Shown: positions 44,867 to 55,596, counted from the first letter of the stretch. The stretch: DNA of 64,000 bases from Ligustrum vulgare (GCA_963555705.1 OY743179.1:21956692-22020691), one strand, 5' to 3'. Made by a program: numbers and translations. The notes: generated by a model not told the origin, from the letters alone.

Positions 44867-45172
44867 ATGGACAAGGTACAAAAATTATCATCCGAGAACG
44901 GTGTAGTTATCTTTAGCAAAAGTAGCTGCTGCTTATCCTATTCTGTTCTTATACTATTTAAAGAACTTTGGGTGATCCCTCATTTTCATGAAATTGATCG
45001 TGATCCAGAAGGAAAGGAAATCGAAAGGGCTCTCTTGAGAATGGGATTCAATGGCCCCGTCCCGGCAGTTTTCATCGCCGGAAAACTCGTGGGATCCACC
45101 AATGAAGTAATGTCCCTCCACCTAAGCGGTTCCCTGATTCATCAGCTGCGGCCATATCAGGCTTTAAGTTAA
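44867..45172 (+). CDS. CC-type (class III, ROXY-like) glutaredoxin
   Basis: A single-exon gene of 101 codons, the usual length for small CC-type glutaredoxins. The N-terminus (MDKVQKLSSENGVVIFSKSS) leads into the CCLS active site at residues 21-24; CC-type members of land plants vary the last two residues. Next come IPHFHEID-DPEGKEIERALLR, the cis-proline VPAVFI segment, GKLVGSTNEVMSLHLSGSL (glutathione-binding region) and a C-terminus RPYQALS. Such proteins work in cytosol and nucleus, bind glutathione and interact with TGA transcription factors; the C-terminal ALWL motif used for TGA binding in some members is not present. It is the only intact host gene seen here, isolated among MITEs. Confidence 0.93.
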   Translation: MDKVQKLSSENGVVIFSKSSCCLSYSVLILFKELWVIPHFHEIDRDPEGKEIERALLRMGFNGPVPAVFIAGKLVGSTNEVMSLHLSGSLIHQLRPYQALS

Positions 45173-45900
45173 ATCCACTATACAAGTATTCTTTGACTAA
45201 TCAAGAAGTTGTCCAACAATTTATGACGTCACCATAATACTAGGGTTTGTCTTAAATCCCACTCAAGAAAGTATTGTTCAACTATAACTCGCGATTGACG
45301 GGAAATTGCTTAACGGCTTCGAACGTCGACAGCTACGATATTAGAAGAATAAGCTTGGCTCTATTACTATAAAGAGCTCTTGATTTATGTAGTTTATGTA
45401 GTTCTATGTCTGTGTATTTTATAGTAGCTTCAATTAGTATAAGCATTTAGCTTAAGTTGTATGTGTCAAGTATTAATTTGCCTAGTAAAAGAGTGGATTA
45501 TGTTATGTTTCTTAATTAAATGAAGTTAATTGTGTTACTTAGTTGCGATTTTAAATGTTTATCCGTCTTATCTAATGTATTCTAGGAGTACATTTTATTT
45601 CTTTAAATTTGTCTCGAAACACTCTTTACGTGTATGTCACAATCATTTTCTCGTCGAAATCTAAACAAGTTAGCTCCATGTTATGCGCGTCCCGCTCCAA
45701 GGGGATGGTTTCGAGCAAACTACTCATCGTTGTTGGCATTCGGAGAGGAGCATAATTCATAGAATTTGCAAGTTTATGGCTTGCTTCAACAACTTCTTCA
45801 TTACAAAGTGAGGTGGTACAAAACTAAAGAGGACATACAGGGAGATACGGAAAGTGCCAATTGATCAGTTTCTCGATCATCAATATGAAGGCTCAGCTCG
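45173..45900 (+). other. Downstream region of the glutaredoxin gene
   Basis: About the first 300-380 bp probably hold the 3' untranslated region (AT-rich, AATTAAATG-type signal near 45514). 45560-45900 has no recognised feature. Confidence 0.4.
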
Positions 45901-45904
45901 GTAA

Positions 45905-46740
45905 CACTGTAGCAATTATAAATTGATTTGTGCGGTTAAAAAGATGGGAGAGAAAATGTGTATTGTTACAAAAGTGATTTGAAAAATTTTGTTATTTATA
46001 AATTGACAAATTGTAATGATTGTGTTATAGAACAGAGGCAAATAAATAGCAACAAGTTTTGAACTTGAGCCATTAGATATCATGTTAAACCAATGACGTC
46101 GTATATTGAGGTCTCATTTGTTATTTGATAACGTTGTTTGGTTTATAAATTTATTTATTCAATCTTGTTATATTAACAAAGAGTTTGACAATGATCTCTC
46201 ACATAGGGGTGTGAGGTCGATAATTATTGTTCTTGACTAAACATCATATGTGAGAGCTTTTGTCAAGCTTTTTGTTAATGTCTTTGTTAGAATAACATAA
46301 TTCTTGTGTATTTTATGTATTTTAGGTAAAAAGTAGTGGTTGGAAATTGAAGAGAGAGAATATGTAAAGTTAAAAAATAATTTAAGAAATTATATAATTT
46401 ATAAATTAGTTTATAAATCAATTTATTTTGGTTTACCAAATGGATACTTAGTTATAAGGTACTAGTAAAGTCTTTTTGCACGTAAGGGTGACGTAGCCTT
46501 GTAAAATTAACATATGCTTATTTATTACGCTTGTGAGTTCTGCATTCTCTATTGCAATTAGAAACCTAAATTAAGCACTTGTTCGGTAAAGATCAAAAAA
46601 TGGTTTATAAATCATATAATTTTTTAAATCACTTTTCAGCCATATATATTTTTTCTTTCCAATTTTCAATTAATATTTTTTTACTTCAAAATCATAAATA
46701 AATCACTTTATAAACCAAACGGTATCAAACGGAGGCTTGC
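45905..46740. repeat. Three further MITEs of the common family
   Basis: Copies at about 45905-46035 (+), 46300-46450 (+) and 46575-46740 (-), each with the -TTAAAAA-GG-AGAGA-AAATGTG or inverse block. Between 46140 and 46280 is a small inverted pair around CTCTCACATAGG / CATATGTGAGAG. Confidence 0.55.
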
Positions 46741-48120
46741 TCACTAAACTATACAACTTAAAACCATGGTCTTGTAAAACAATTTAGATATACAGTTAGA
46801 CATTCATTTTATTTACGTTTCAGCAAGAAACAATTTATTTTGATGTTGTGCTTAAATGTTACTTGTTTACATTTAATTTTTTTTTTTTTTTTGATCATTA
46901 ATTTTTTGTTGTATTCATGTCTTATTTCAACCTTGAGCGGAAATGGCACCTATTTACATTAAGCCCTTGTTTAAGTTCCATTATAGTCAAAAATGAATTT
47001 AATAAAAGTATTTTGGAGAATGTATGGTTAAAAAGTAAGAAAAATCTTGAATTTACGTGTAAATTATTTTATTGATAAAACGAGTGTGTTGACGATAGCC
47101 TTGTAGAGTTTCATAACATATGAATTGTCCCTTGAGAATGAAGTTTATGTTACCATGGATCAATCAAGAAGTCTCATAAGATTGATTGTTCGACTCCATG
47201 GGGGGTTGCCCCCAATCACCTAGGACAAAAAATCTCTTCTCAGGGACAATTCGAGTGTTATCAAACGCTACAAGGATACCATCAACATAAAAACAAGTTC
47301 TTATGTTGACGGTTGACAGCACGTGGTGTACCTCTAACACAACGATTGTTCCTTATGGAAGGTTTTTGTCTCTTTTACGTCCACAAGAATTCGAACCTTC
47401 AACATAAGATATTTATTTGGTGATCCCTGATATCACTAGAGCAACTTGGTCAAGTGGTACGAGGGACGTGCCCAACAATGTTTGAAATAACCCTCAAATG
47501 GGAACAATCTGTGTAATACACAGGACGCCACAAGACTATTGTAAGCAGTGTGATTGAAAATGAGTTTGAGAAAAAAAAATGAATTTTTAGATAATGAGAC
47601 TCAAACAGGGACATAATATTTGTGCCGATTTGGAGCATTATATTTATGATATACTCATGTGTTATTTCTAATTTTAGATTACATGGTACATATTTATATT
47701 TAATATTTGTCAATTTGAAGGCATTTATTTATTTATTTGGTACTCGTGTTATTTTTTACTTGGGGTTAACTATTAAATGTTTATATTTAATAATTGTGTT
47801 GATTTCGAGCATTAATTTCATGTTATACTTTTCTAACTTCAATTGATCTGTCACCTTTTTAGGGTTAATATTATTGTTTATTTGGAACATGAATTTTATA
47901 TTGTCCGCACGTTTTATTTTGAACTTGAATGTAATTTTTTTAGGGATAGAATATCAAAGTTTTTATTTTGTGTATCTTCATCAAGTTTTCGTTGGTCGAA
48001 TTCTCACAATTGGATAGGTATTTGATTCACACGAGTCATATACTTTTTACAACATATATACGCGAGGGAAGTTGTTTTTAGCACTAGTGTCATAAATAAC
48101 AAAAAGAAAATAAGGAAGCA
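46741..48120. other. Unassigned AT-rich sequence
   Basis: No gene. At 47330-47520, GTGGTACGAGGGACGTGCCC and a GGTTCGAATTC box on the minus strand vaguely recall a tRNA-derived SINE but the order is wrong. Open frames at 47450-48025 are AT-driven. Confidence 0.35.
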
Positions 48121-48125
48121 TTGGG

Positions 48126-48600
48126 TAGTTATTTGTTTGCTCTAAGGAGAGAGAAAAAGATGAGACATACCAAATAACTCATAAAGATGATGAGCCATAG
48201 GTTGACGAAAGATCTTAGGGACATACAAGATTTGGGTACTGCAATGCTAGGTTTTCGATGGTGAAGCAACAAACTAGCAATATTTGGATTGTTAGATAAT
48301 TTGTGGATGAACATAACCATGATCTGACTGCTCCCAATAGAGTACGTTCATTAAGATCACATCAAAATGTGTCTATTGCAAAAAAAGGCAACTTGCGCAA
48401 CAAGCCAATATACCAATACGTCAACAAGTGCAAATATTGGTTGGATTAACCCACTTTTCTGTAGGTCATGTATTCACTTATGCAGCTAATGGTGATAGAG
48501 TCTGGCAGTTCATTATCAATGTGTTGTACTAAAAGGGATATCAGGAACTTCCAATATGATTTATGGGATGAGCAAATGGGTCATGAAAATAAAATATAAT
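48126..48600 (+). pseudogene. FAR1-like / MULE transposase N-terminal fragment
   Basis: With several stops, the plus strand encodes FVCSKE near 48135, then W-VR-FVDEHNHDL, NRVRSLRSHQNVS at about 48290-48370, and RDI-NFQYDLWDEQMGHE near 48535-48590. The EHNH-L motif followed by a basic LRSHR-like end is the hallmark of the FAR1 zinc-binding domain, used by FHY3/FAR1 transcription factors and by the MULE transposases from which they derive. Only the N-terminal domain remains; the DDE transposase core is not seen. No TIRs were found. It may be a decayed gene or a MULE. Confidence 0.7.
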
Positions 48601-48897
48601 CAAACATGTCACATTTGAGAGAGAACCTATTCAACTGTAAATTGGTTCATGAGATTGTGATGTATCCGCTCAATGATTTATAGTTATCAATATTGGGGGA
48701 GTATCTGTACTATTTTTCCTTCGCTTAGGTTTTGTCTCACTAAATTTTTCTGACAAGATTTTAATGGGGCTACATTTATTTTAATACTCCAAAATAATTG
48801 TACTTTTTTCTTTCATTTGATATTTTTTCCCCTTGAGTTTTTATCAAACAAGATTTTAACGAGGTAGATATTTTGTAATATGTCTTTCAAGAGAGAG

Positions 48898-49363
48898 TGT
48901 TATAAATATTTATATTAGAAAATTTATCATAGATAATTGTTTATCTATGATCCAAAATCATCATGCTGAATTATCAAGAATGAAAATAACTGAAGCAGAA
49001 GTGTGCCTTAATCAAACATGATTCACGATGAACGATTCGGCGGTTGGATATTCTAAATCAATACGTAGTCCTTATTTTCTCTCTAATGATGGGATGTCAA
49101 AAGAATGAACAATATGTATGATTCAGGGACCATAACCAACTTTATATACTGAATTTCCTGTTAACCTAGTTTAGCCCATCGTGAAATTAGGTAATGGCCT
49201 GGTATCTATACATAAAAGTCCATACATTAATTAGATGCATAAAAGCCCGATATATCAAATCCTTATTAGATCACTTTAAATGGGCTTAACCAAATTTGGT
49301 AGCCTTTTATTCAATACACAATAATTCACATATAAGCCCACACGATTGATTAAAATCCTTACA
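48898..49363 (-). repeat. 3' LTR of a minus-strand copia element
   Basis: 466 bp. In element sense it begins TGTAAGGATTTTAATC right after the tract CAAGTGGGAGAT (49364-49375 inverted) and ends ATATTTATAACA, with a TATATAAAG box in the middle. It belongs with the RNase H/RT remnants at 53043-54290, now separated by the gypsy insertion. Confidence 0.75.
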
Positions 49364-49587
49364 ATCTCCCACTTGAGCTATATGTGTAACCTTACAATTG
49401 TGTATCAATTATAACCTTATGAGTACTCAAAATTTTGCTATCATTACTGAATGCATCCTCAAACAATCCGGTCCATCAATTATATCAAAATAGGATCAAA
49501 GCGGTTTTCGCTACATTTATCATAACTAAACCTATCATTGGTTACGTATATCGACATAACTGAATGACATGGATCAAGTATGAATGT
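49364..49587 (-). pseudogene. 3' untranslated part of the minus-strand copia element
   Basis: Polypurine tract followed (in reverse) by sequence between RNase H and LTR. It is cut at 49587; continuation at 53043 after the AATGT duplication. Confidence 0.6.
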
Positions 49588-50587
49588 TGATGTGATCCGG
49601 ACAAGGCATCGAAGGGCGAAGTCGAGCCATCGGCGATATGATAGTGATCTACGTGCAAAACGGAGTAAGTTCCATGTTGAGGTCGAGCCGAGAAGGGGGA
49701 CGGATCGAGCCGAATCGAGTAAAAGAAATTATTTATGCAGAAAAGGCATTACGGCCGTAATTGAGATTCTTCACGGCCGTAACACATATAATCACGGCCG
49801 TAAAACCAACAATCACGGCCGTAATCAATTGACGAGGAAAAATGAAGATTTGCTGCAGAACGAGGCTTACGGCCGTAAATCTGGACGTTACGACCGTAAC
49901 ATTCAAAAAGGGCAACTTCACGGCCGTAAGAAACTCGTCACGACCGTAACTAATATCACAATTTGATCAGAAAGGCCTTTACGACCGTAAGAAGATTTGT
50001 CACGGCCGTAAGAGACGCAGCGCCAGATTTTTCGGGGATTTTCAATTAATTTATTTCCTTTTATTATTTTAGGTTATTTTCCTATTTTAGAATTTTAGCA
50101 TAATTAGAATTCTATTTTGAGTAAATTAGATGCTAAGTTATTTTGCTTATTTATACGCTTTTCAATTCATTGTAAAAAAGTTAAGATTGATTTTGAGATT
50201 AATATAGTTGAGAGAGTTTTCTCCAATTGAAAGGTTGAGGAGTCCCTTTTGTGTTCTTCAAGAACAAATCCGACCTATCAAATATTGTGAAAATATTTGT
50301 GGCGTTGTACTTATCAAATATTCGCGAGAATATTTGTGGCGTGTCCGATTAGAATCTTATCAAGGAAATTGACAAGTCCTTGTGGTGTTTCGAAAACCTT
50401 GGATCTCGATTCCGCATCGTCAATTTCTTGCGTCGTGAATCTTGGGTCAAGGTCCTATCGTCAAGTTTATCTTTCCAGTATTTTAATTCTTGTTATTTTC
50501 GTGTCAGATCTGATCTAGATCTTTCCTAGGGTTTTAATTATCGTTATTCCGCGTGTTCGACGAGATTCCCCGACTGGGATCGCGTCA
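49588..50587 (+). repeat. 5' LTR of the young gypsy derivative (1,000 bp)
   Basis: Longer than its partner because it carries ten CG-NN-CG palindromes rather than two. A TATA-like TTATTTATACGC is near 50146-50159. Confidence 0.95.
49749..50011. repeat. Ten-unit TTACGGCCGTAA palindrome array
   Basis: Units near 49749, 49772, 49793, 49813, 49867, 49888, 49919, 49939, 49979 and 50001: (T/C)(T/C)ACG(G/A)CCGTAA, spaced about 20-55 bp, most with an intact palindromic core. The array is about 160-420 bp from the LTR start and upstream of the TATA-like box, so it is in U3. Confidence 0.92.
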
Positions 50588-50589
50588 TC

Positions 50590-50601
50590 TGGTATCAGAG
50601 C
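50590..50601 (+). promoter_or_regulatory. Primer binding site (initiator Met tRNA)
   Basis: Exact TGGTATCAGAGC, 2 bp after the 5' LTR. Confidence 0.92.
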
Positions 50602-50841
50602 TTGGATCTATTTCAGATTCTTGCGTTCTTGATTTTTTTTTCGTGTTCTTCGCGTTCTTCGTGTCAGTCATATATTTTTCCAGTTTGATCCATAAGAGTC
50701 AGTCCCAAAAATTCAAAAGTGTTTTTCTTGTTCGTTTTTCGTCCAAATCCAGTTCCGTTTTTTCTGCCATACTCGTAGTTTAATTTTCTGGCAGATTATA
50801 AAAAAATCGAAAATTTCATTTTTTTCGTATTCCAAATTTCC

Positions 50842-51582
50842 ATGTCTCGTGGGGAGAGATATTCGTCAATGGGTGACAACAAACGGCCCGAAAGAGGGGA
50901 TAGGATGTTGGAGCAGGGTTTTGAATTATTAGCAGAGATGCAGGCAAAATTTAAGAAGGTAATGGTTAGGATGGATAAAAGAGATGCGATGATTGCCCAA
51001 TTGAAAAAGGAGCAATCGCGGGCGGACTCTATGGCTAGGAGGAGTAGTAAGCGTGAAAGTCATGCTAGGTTTGAAGATGGGGTGGATGACAGGTCATTAA
51101 GGGGAAAGGAAGAAGCAAAGTCACACCGATCAAAACGGGAAAGTAGTGATCATGTTCACAAAAGGAGGGAGGAACCGACAACCAAAGGTAAAAATAATTT
51201 TGATTCCAAACCTCTTAAGGATAAAAATATTAAGTGCTTTAAATGTTTGGAACGGGGTCACATTGCACTTGATTGTCCACGTAAGAAGGATAGGTGTGAT
51301 AGTAAAGGGGCTAAAACTGTTGTGGTGGATGAGTCAATTACTGATAGGCATGTTCTTAGCGCTAAGCGTAAGGCGAATGTTTTGGAAAATGTGGATGGGC
51401 AAAGGGAAAATATTTTTCGCACTAGATGCTTAGTAGAAGAAAAAGTTTGTAGCTTGGTGATTGATGGGGGAAGTTGTACTAATGTAGTTAGTACAATGTT
51501 GGTGGAAAAATTAGGCTTACCTTTAACTAAACATCCAACGCCTTATAAATTACAATGGTTCATTGAGTCAGGGGAAGTTTAG
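50842..51582 (+). pseudogene. Shortened gag-protease of the young gypsy derivative
   Basis: 246 codons from ATG 50842. Residues 20-75 look like a coiled coil (MLEQGFELLAEM..KVMVRMDKRDAMIAQLKKEQ), 75-115 are charged, and a CX2CX4HX4C zinc knuckle is at 132-145. The protease active site IDGGSCTNV is near residue 207, followed by MLVEKLGLPLTKHP. The capsid domain seen in the relative at 10199-11012 is missing: the charged region joins directly to the pre-knuckle REEPTTKGK segment shared by both. A TAG at 51580 and a TAA at about 51690 (after GRPW, where Gln is expected) interrupt the protease. Confidence 0.82.
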
Positions 51583-52271
51583 GTGAAGAGACAGGCCTTG
51601 GTGAATTTTTCTTTGGGTGGGTATTCTGATGAGGTAATTTGTGACGTGGTGCCAATGCAAATTAGTCATATACTGTTGGGGAGACCTTGGTAACATGAAA
51701 GGGCTGTGCTACATGATGGGTATACGAATAGATACAGCTTGGTAAAAGGGGGGAAAAAGTTTACTCTAATGCCACTATCTCCAACTGACGCCCTGAAAGA
51801 TCAATTGAAAGTGAAAAGTGAGTTTGATGGGAAAAATAAGAGAGTTGAGGTCACGACCTCAGAAAAAGGAGAGGGAGTGGAAATTAAAGAAAAGAGAGTT
51901 GAGGCCACGACCTCAGAAAAAGGAGAGGGAGTGAAAAATAAAGAAAAGAGGGTTGAGGTTCAAACCTCAGAAAAAGGAGAGACTGAGTGCAAAAAGCAAA
52001 AGAAAGGAGAGTCTACCACAAAAATGAGTCTATTTGCACTTACTTACGCTAACACACCCCTCCCCAGTTCTTTAAAATCTGTTTTACAGGTACCGAAGTC
52101 AAGCCATGAACTTAAAGCGGGAAAGAAATTCATTGGAAAAAATGAGAAGGCTAAAAGTCTAAAGGATCGCACGAAGTTTAAACATTATCATCAAGCTCAG
52201 AAAAGCAGGAGGAGTTTGAAAATCCGACCAAAAACGGATTCGAGGTCGAATCCTTTTCAAGAGAGGGAGTA
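51583..52271 (+). pseudogene. Protease end and repeat-rich tail
   Basis: Continues protease coding (HILLGRPW) and then HDGYTNRYSLV. At 51841-52000 is a 54-bp tandem repeat, three copies, coding for KRVE(V/A)-TSEKGEG units rich in Lys and Glu. The last part, from about 52020, ends in SRSNPFQEREYD at the polypurine tract. RT, RNase H and integrase coding, about 2.5-3 kb in an autonomous element, is absent. Confidence 0.75.
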
Positions 52272-53042
52272 TGATGTGATCCGGACAAGGCATCGAAGGG
52301 CGAAGTCGAGCCATCGGCGATATGATAGTGATCTACGTGCAAAACGGAGTAAGTTCCATGTTGAGGTCGAGCCGAGAAGGGGGACGGATCGAGCCGAATC
52401 GAGTAAAAGAAATTATTTATGCAGAAAAGGCCTTTACGGCCGTAAGAAGGTTTGTCACGGCCGTAAGAGACGCAGCGCCATATTTTCCGGAGATTTTCAA
52501 TTAATTTATTTCCTTTTATTATTTTAGGTTATTTTCCTATTTTAGAATTTTAGCATAATTAGAATTCTATTTTGAGTAAATTAGATGCTAGGTTATTTTG
52601 CTTATTTATACGCTTTTCAATTCATTGTAAAAAAGTTAAGATTGATTTTGAGATTAATATAGTTGAGAGAGTTTTCTCCAATTGAAAGGTTGAGGAGTCC
52701 CTTTTGTGTTCTTCAAGAACAAATCCGACCTATCAAATATTGTGAAAATATTTGTGGCGTTGTACTTATCAAATATTCGCGAGAATATTTGTGGCGTGTC
52801 CGATTAGAATCTTATCAAGGAAATTGACAAGTCCTTGTGGTGTTTCGAAAACCTTGGATCTCGATTCCGCATCGTCAATTTCTTGCGTCGTGAATCTTGG
52901 GTCAAGGTCCTATCGTCAAGTTTATCTTTCCAGTATTTTAATTCTTGTTATTTTCGTGTCAGATCTGATCTAGATCTTTCCTAGGGTTTTAATTATCGTT
53001 ATTCCGCGTGTTCGACGAGATTCCCCGACTGGGATCGCGTCA
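52272..53042 (+). repeat. 3' LTR of the young gypsy derivative (771 bp)
   Basis: Identical to the 5' LTR apart from about six substitutions and loss of 229 bp. It retains two palindromes (52434-52445, 52456-52466). Confidence 0.95.
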
Positions 53043-54290
53043 AATGTGTAGCATGGAAATTACATGTAATGTGATCTTTAACATGCCTATTTCCAACTGG
53101 TCCAACTTTAGTGAGATCATCCTTAAACGAGTTCAGAGATAATAAACCTGAAACCTTACAGCTGTAAAGAACTTTAACTTTAAACCGTATCCAAAAGGAC
53201 AGTAAATGTGTCTAAAGCACCCAAAATACAAATTCCCACTGAAACCAAATATCCTCAAGAAATACAACACCCATATGAGCAATGTGCTCATGAAAGACTT
53301 TGGGTTGTAATACCTTAGTAAGCGGATCCGCAATTATGGAGTTTGTCCCAATGTGCTCTTATTGACACGTGTCCACTCTGAACTGTATCCTTCACAATCA
53401 GGAACTTATGTCAATGTATTTTGACATAGTTGAGCTCCTGTTGTTACTGGAATATAAATCTGCTGAGTTATTGTCACAATATAACTTTATTGGTCTTTCT
53501 ATACCGTACAGAATACGCAGCCCAGTGACAAAATTTCGCAGCTATATTCCATAATTAGATGCCCCCAAAAATGCTACCAACTCTGCTGCCAAGTGAAAGA
53601 AGCTAAAGTGTCTGTTAAGTACTCCTTCCGAAAATAGCTCCTCCAACTAGCAGATAGATGTAGCCTGATGTGGATTTTCTACTGTTTTGACATCTAGCAA
53701 AAATCGGAATCATAATACCATATGATCTCCAACTAATCCGATTTTCTGTATGTGAGTATGTAATCTTTTGTTCTCTTTAAATACGTTATAACCCATGTTT
53801 GATTACTTTCCAAATGATCCATCACAGGGTTACTTAAATATCTCATTAGTATCCCAAAATGTATGCAAAATCCGAACGCATACAAATTTGAGCATACATC
53901 AAACTCCCTATAGCTGAACTATATGGAATCCTCTGCATTTCTTTAATTTCAAGATCACTTTTCGGGCATTAGTTGAGACTAATTTGTCTCCCTTAGCGAT
54001 AGGGGTGTTCCCTGATTTACTGTCTTGCATACCAAACCTTTTAAGTACTTTATCGATATAGCCCTTTTTTGTGACAATCCAAGAATACCTCGAGAGCAAT
54101 CCCGGTGTATCTGAATCCCTAATACAAAAGAGATGTCACTAAGATTTTTAATCTCAAAATTCCTTGAAAAAAATCTCATAATTTTATGTGACATGCCTAT
54201 ATCATTGGTGTCAAGCAATAATCAACATATAAAACCAGGAAAATATACTTACTCCCACTGAACTTGTAATACATACAATCATCAACAATA
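53043..54290 (-). pseudogene. Minus-strand copia RNase H and RT remnant
   Basis: Read on the minus strand: a YVD(Y) active site near 54230 (second Asp to Tyr), then NFEIKNLSDISFVLGIQIHRD, SRGILGLSQK, GYIDKVLKRFGMQDSKSGNTP at 54220-53950, decayed RNase H, and ADPLTK near 53305-53325. Several frame changes. The upstream half (gag, integrase) is not found to the right, so the element is truncated near 54370. The target site of the young gypsy element is in its 3' part. Confidence 0.8.
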
Positions 54291-54379
54291 TTAATCTCAA
54301 GACCAAATGAGATAATTACGTCTCAATATTTAATGCATTAGTTCTCTCTATGGAAAATTTCAACTTCATGGAATATCCC

Positions 54380-55066
54380 AAGCTGAATGTTGTGGGTCCT
54401 GAACAAGCTTTGTGTAGTAGTTGAAGAGTGGATCGCCGTGCCGGGTGGCAAATAGTGTAGGTGGTCATACCTGCTGACTTTTGAATTTATGAGGCATTCA
54501 TGGTTGTGGGGTATATCTAAGAGGTGTCATTGTAACAGCAACTTTGTACAAGACTTGTTCTCCTAGTAGATCACTGTTTACATTGAAGATGGTAACTAAA
54601 TCACAAAGACAATTTGGATTTTTTAGTCCAACCAGGAAATTGTGTGGCCTAGCAAGTACTATCTCGTTGAGCTTCAGTGGGCAAACAAATTATCTTGAAA
54701 CGAAATTCTTAGAGCTTTAGACCTTACAGGATGTTTCAATTTTGTCTCCATTGGCTCAAGAATGCATGAATCCGTGATGAATGGTTCTTAAATGAGATCC
54801 TAGATGGAACTTAGGAGGGTTAAAATGTGAGTGATATAAAAGAGATTTTATATCACTAAAATATTCTGCCTCCCATCGGGAAAGGGTCATTATAAGTATT
54901 TAGAATAGAATATATATATAAGTTCCGCTTCTCCGAAGCAGCTGCTACCTGACAAGACCCTAATAAGCAATCAATAGCGTAGCATCATAAAGGTTAATAA
55001 ACAAAGGTATACCAATATAATAAAAGTATTTGAACATATTCTTAGATATTGCTGAGCCCTTGATGA
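54380..55066. other. Unassigned sequence
   Basis: No TE or gene recognised. Plus-strand readings such as NYLETKFLEL near 54680 are isolated and interrupted. Confidence 0.35.
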
Positions 55067-55230
55067 GCCCCTGTTAGATAGAGATTAAAATTAGATTTTT
55101 AGTGGATTTTGATAAAAGTTGATGAGATGTTTGGTTAAAAAGTTGTGGGGCCTATGAAATACATGGTTGTGATTAATTGTTGATTTTGACTTTGATAAAA
55201 ATCTGATTTTTAATCAGGAACAAACAGGCA
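55067..55230. repeat. MITE-like repeat (family also at 33240)
   Basis: GCCCCTGTTAGATAGAG at the left and GGAACAAACAGGC at the right are imperfect inverse ends. Shares TTTAGTGGATTTTGATAAAA and TTGATTTTGACTT with 33240-33425. Confidence 0.6.
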
Positions 55231-55591
55231 CTGGATTATAAAACATGACAACACTTGTAATACATAAAATAATAACCTCTAGGGGTTAATTTCTTTGGAA
55301 TCTTGGGTTGCCTCTTCTGTGTGGACAACATATGCAAAGTGATTGTTTTAGACTAGTTTATTGAAGAACATATATGATTTGGTGTGGTGAGCAGCATGTT
55401 CAGGCTAATCACATATTTGTTGATTGTTTTCTCAATTTTACATGAGATTCTAACTATGCATTTGCACTTATAGATAAATCTGTTATCCCGAAGTCGGTAA
55501 ATGATATGAAACTTATACATGCTGGAAAATTTTTAGACAAAGGCAAGACAGTTGCTGAGTCCAGAATACACGTTGGTGACTTTCCACAAGG
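55231..55591. other. Unassigned sequence
   Basis: No feature recognised. Confidence 0.4.
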
Positions 55592-55596
55592 AGTCA

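Larger units (their letters stand above)
49588..53042 (+). mobile_element. Young gypsy derivative without RT/integrase, inserted in copia
   Basis: LTRs at 49588-50587 and 52272-53042 (TGATGTGATCCGG to GGATCGCGTCA) with perfect AATGT duplications (49583-49587, 53043-53047), an exact Met primer site and a purine tract (AAGAGAGGGAG) before the 3' LTR. The internal region (1.68 kb) encodes a shortened gag, protease and tail only. Outside one 229-bp length difference, the LTRs differ at only about six positions in 770, so the insertion is recent. It belongs to the same derivative family as 8498-13956. Confidence 0.95.

Noticed and set aside
47330..47520. tRNA-derived SINE
   Set aside because: A GGTTCGAATTC box is present on the minus strand, but the expected A box is not at the right place and no tail or target duplication was found.
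48690..48897. Second plus-strand copia end with a GGGGGAG tract before 48898
   Set aside because: The text resembles the region before some copia 3' LTRs, but the LTR at 48898-49363 is coherent only as part of the minus-strand element, and no plus-strand pol coding lies upstream.
49749..50011. CRISPR-like regular array
   Set aside because: Units are 12-bp palindromes with irregular spacing inside a plant LTR; no repeat-spacer structure and no bacterial context.
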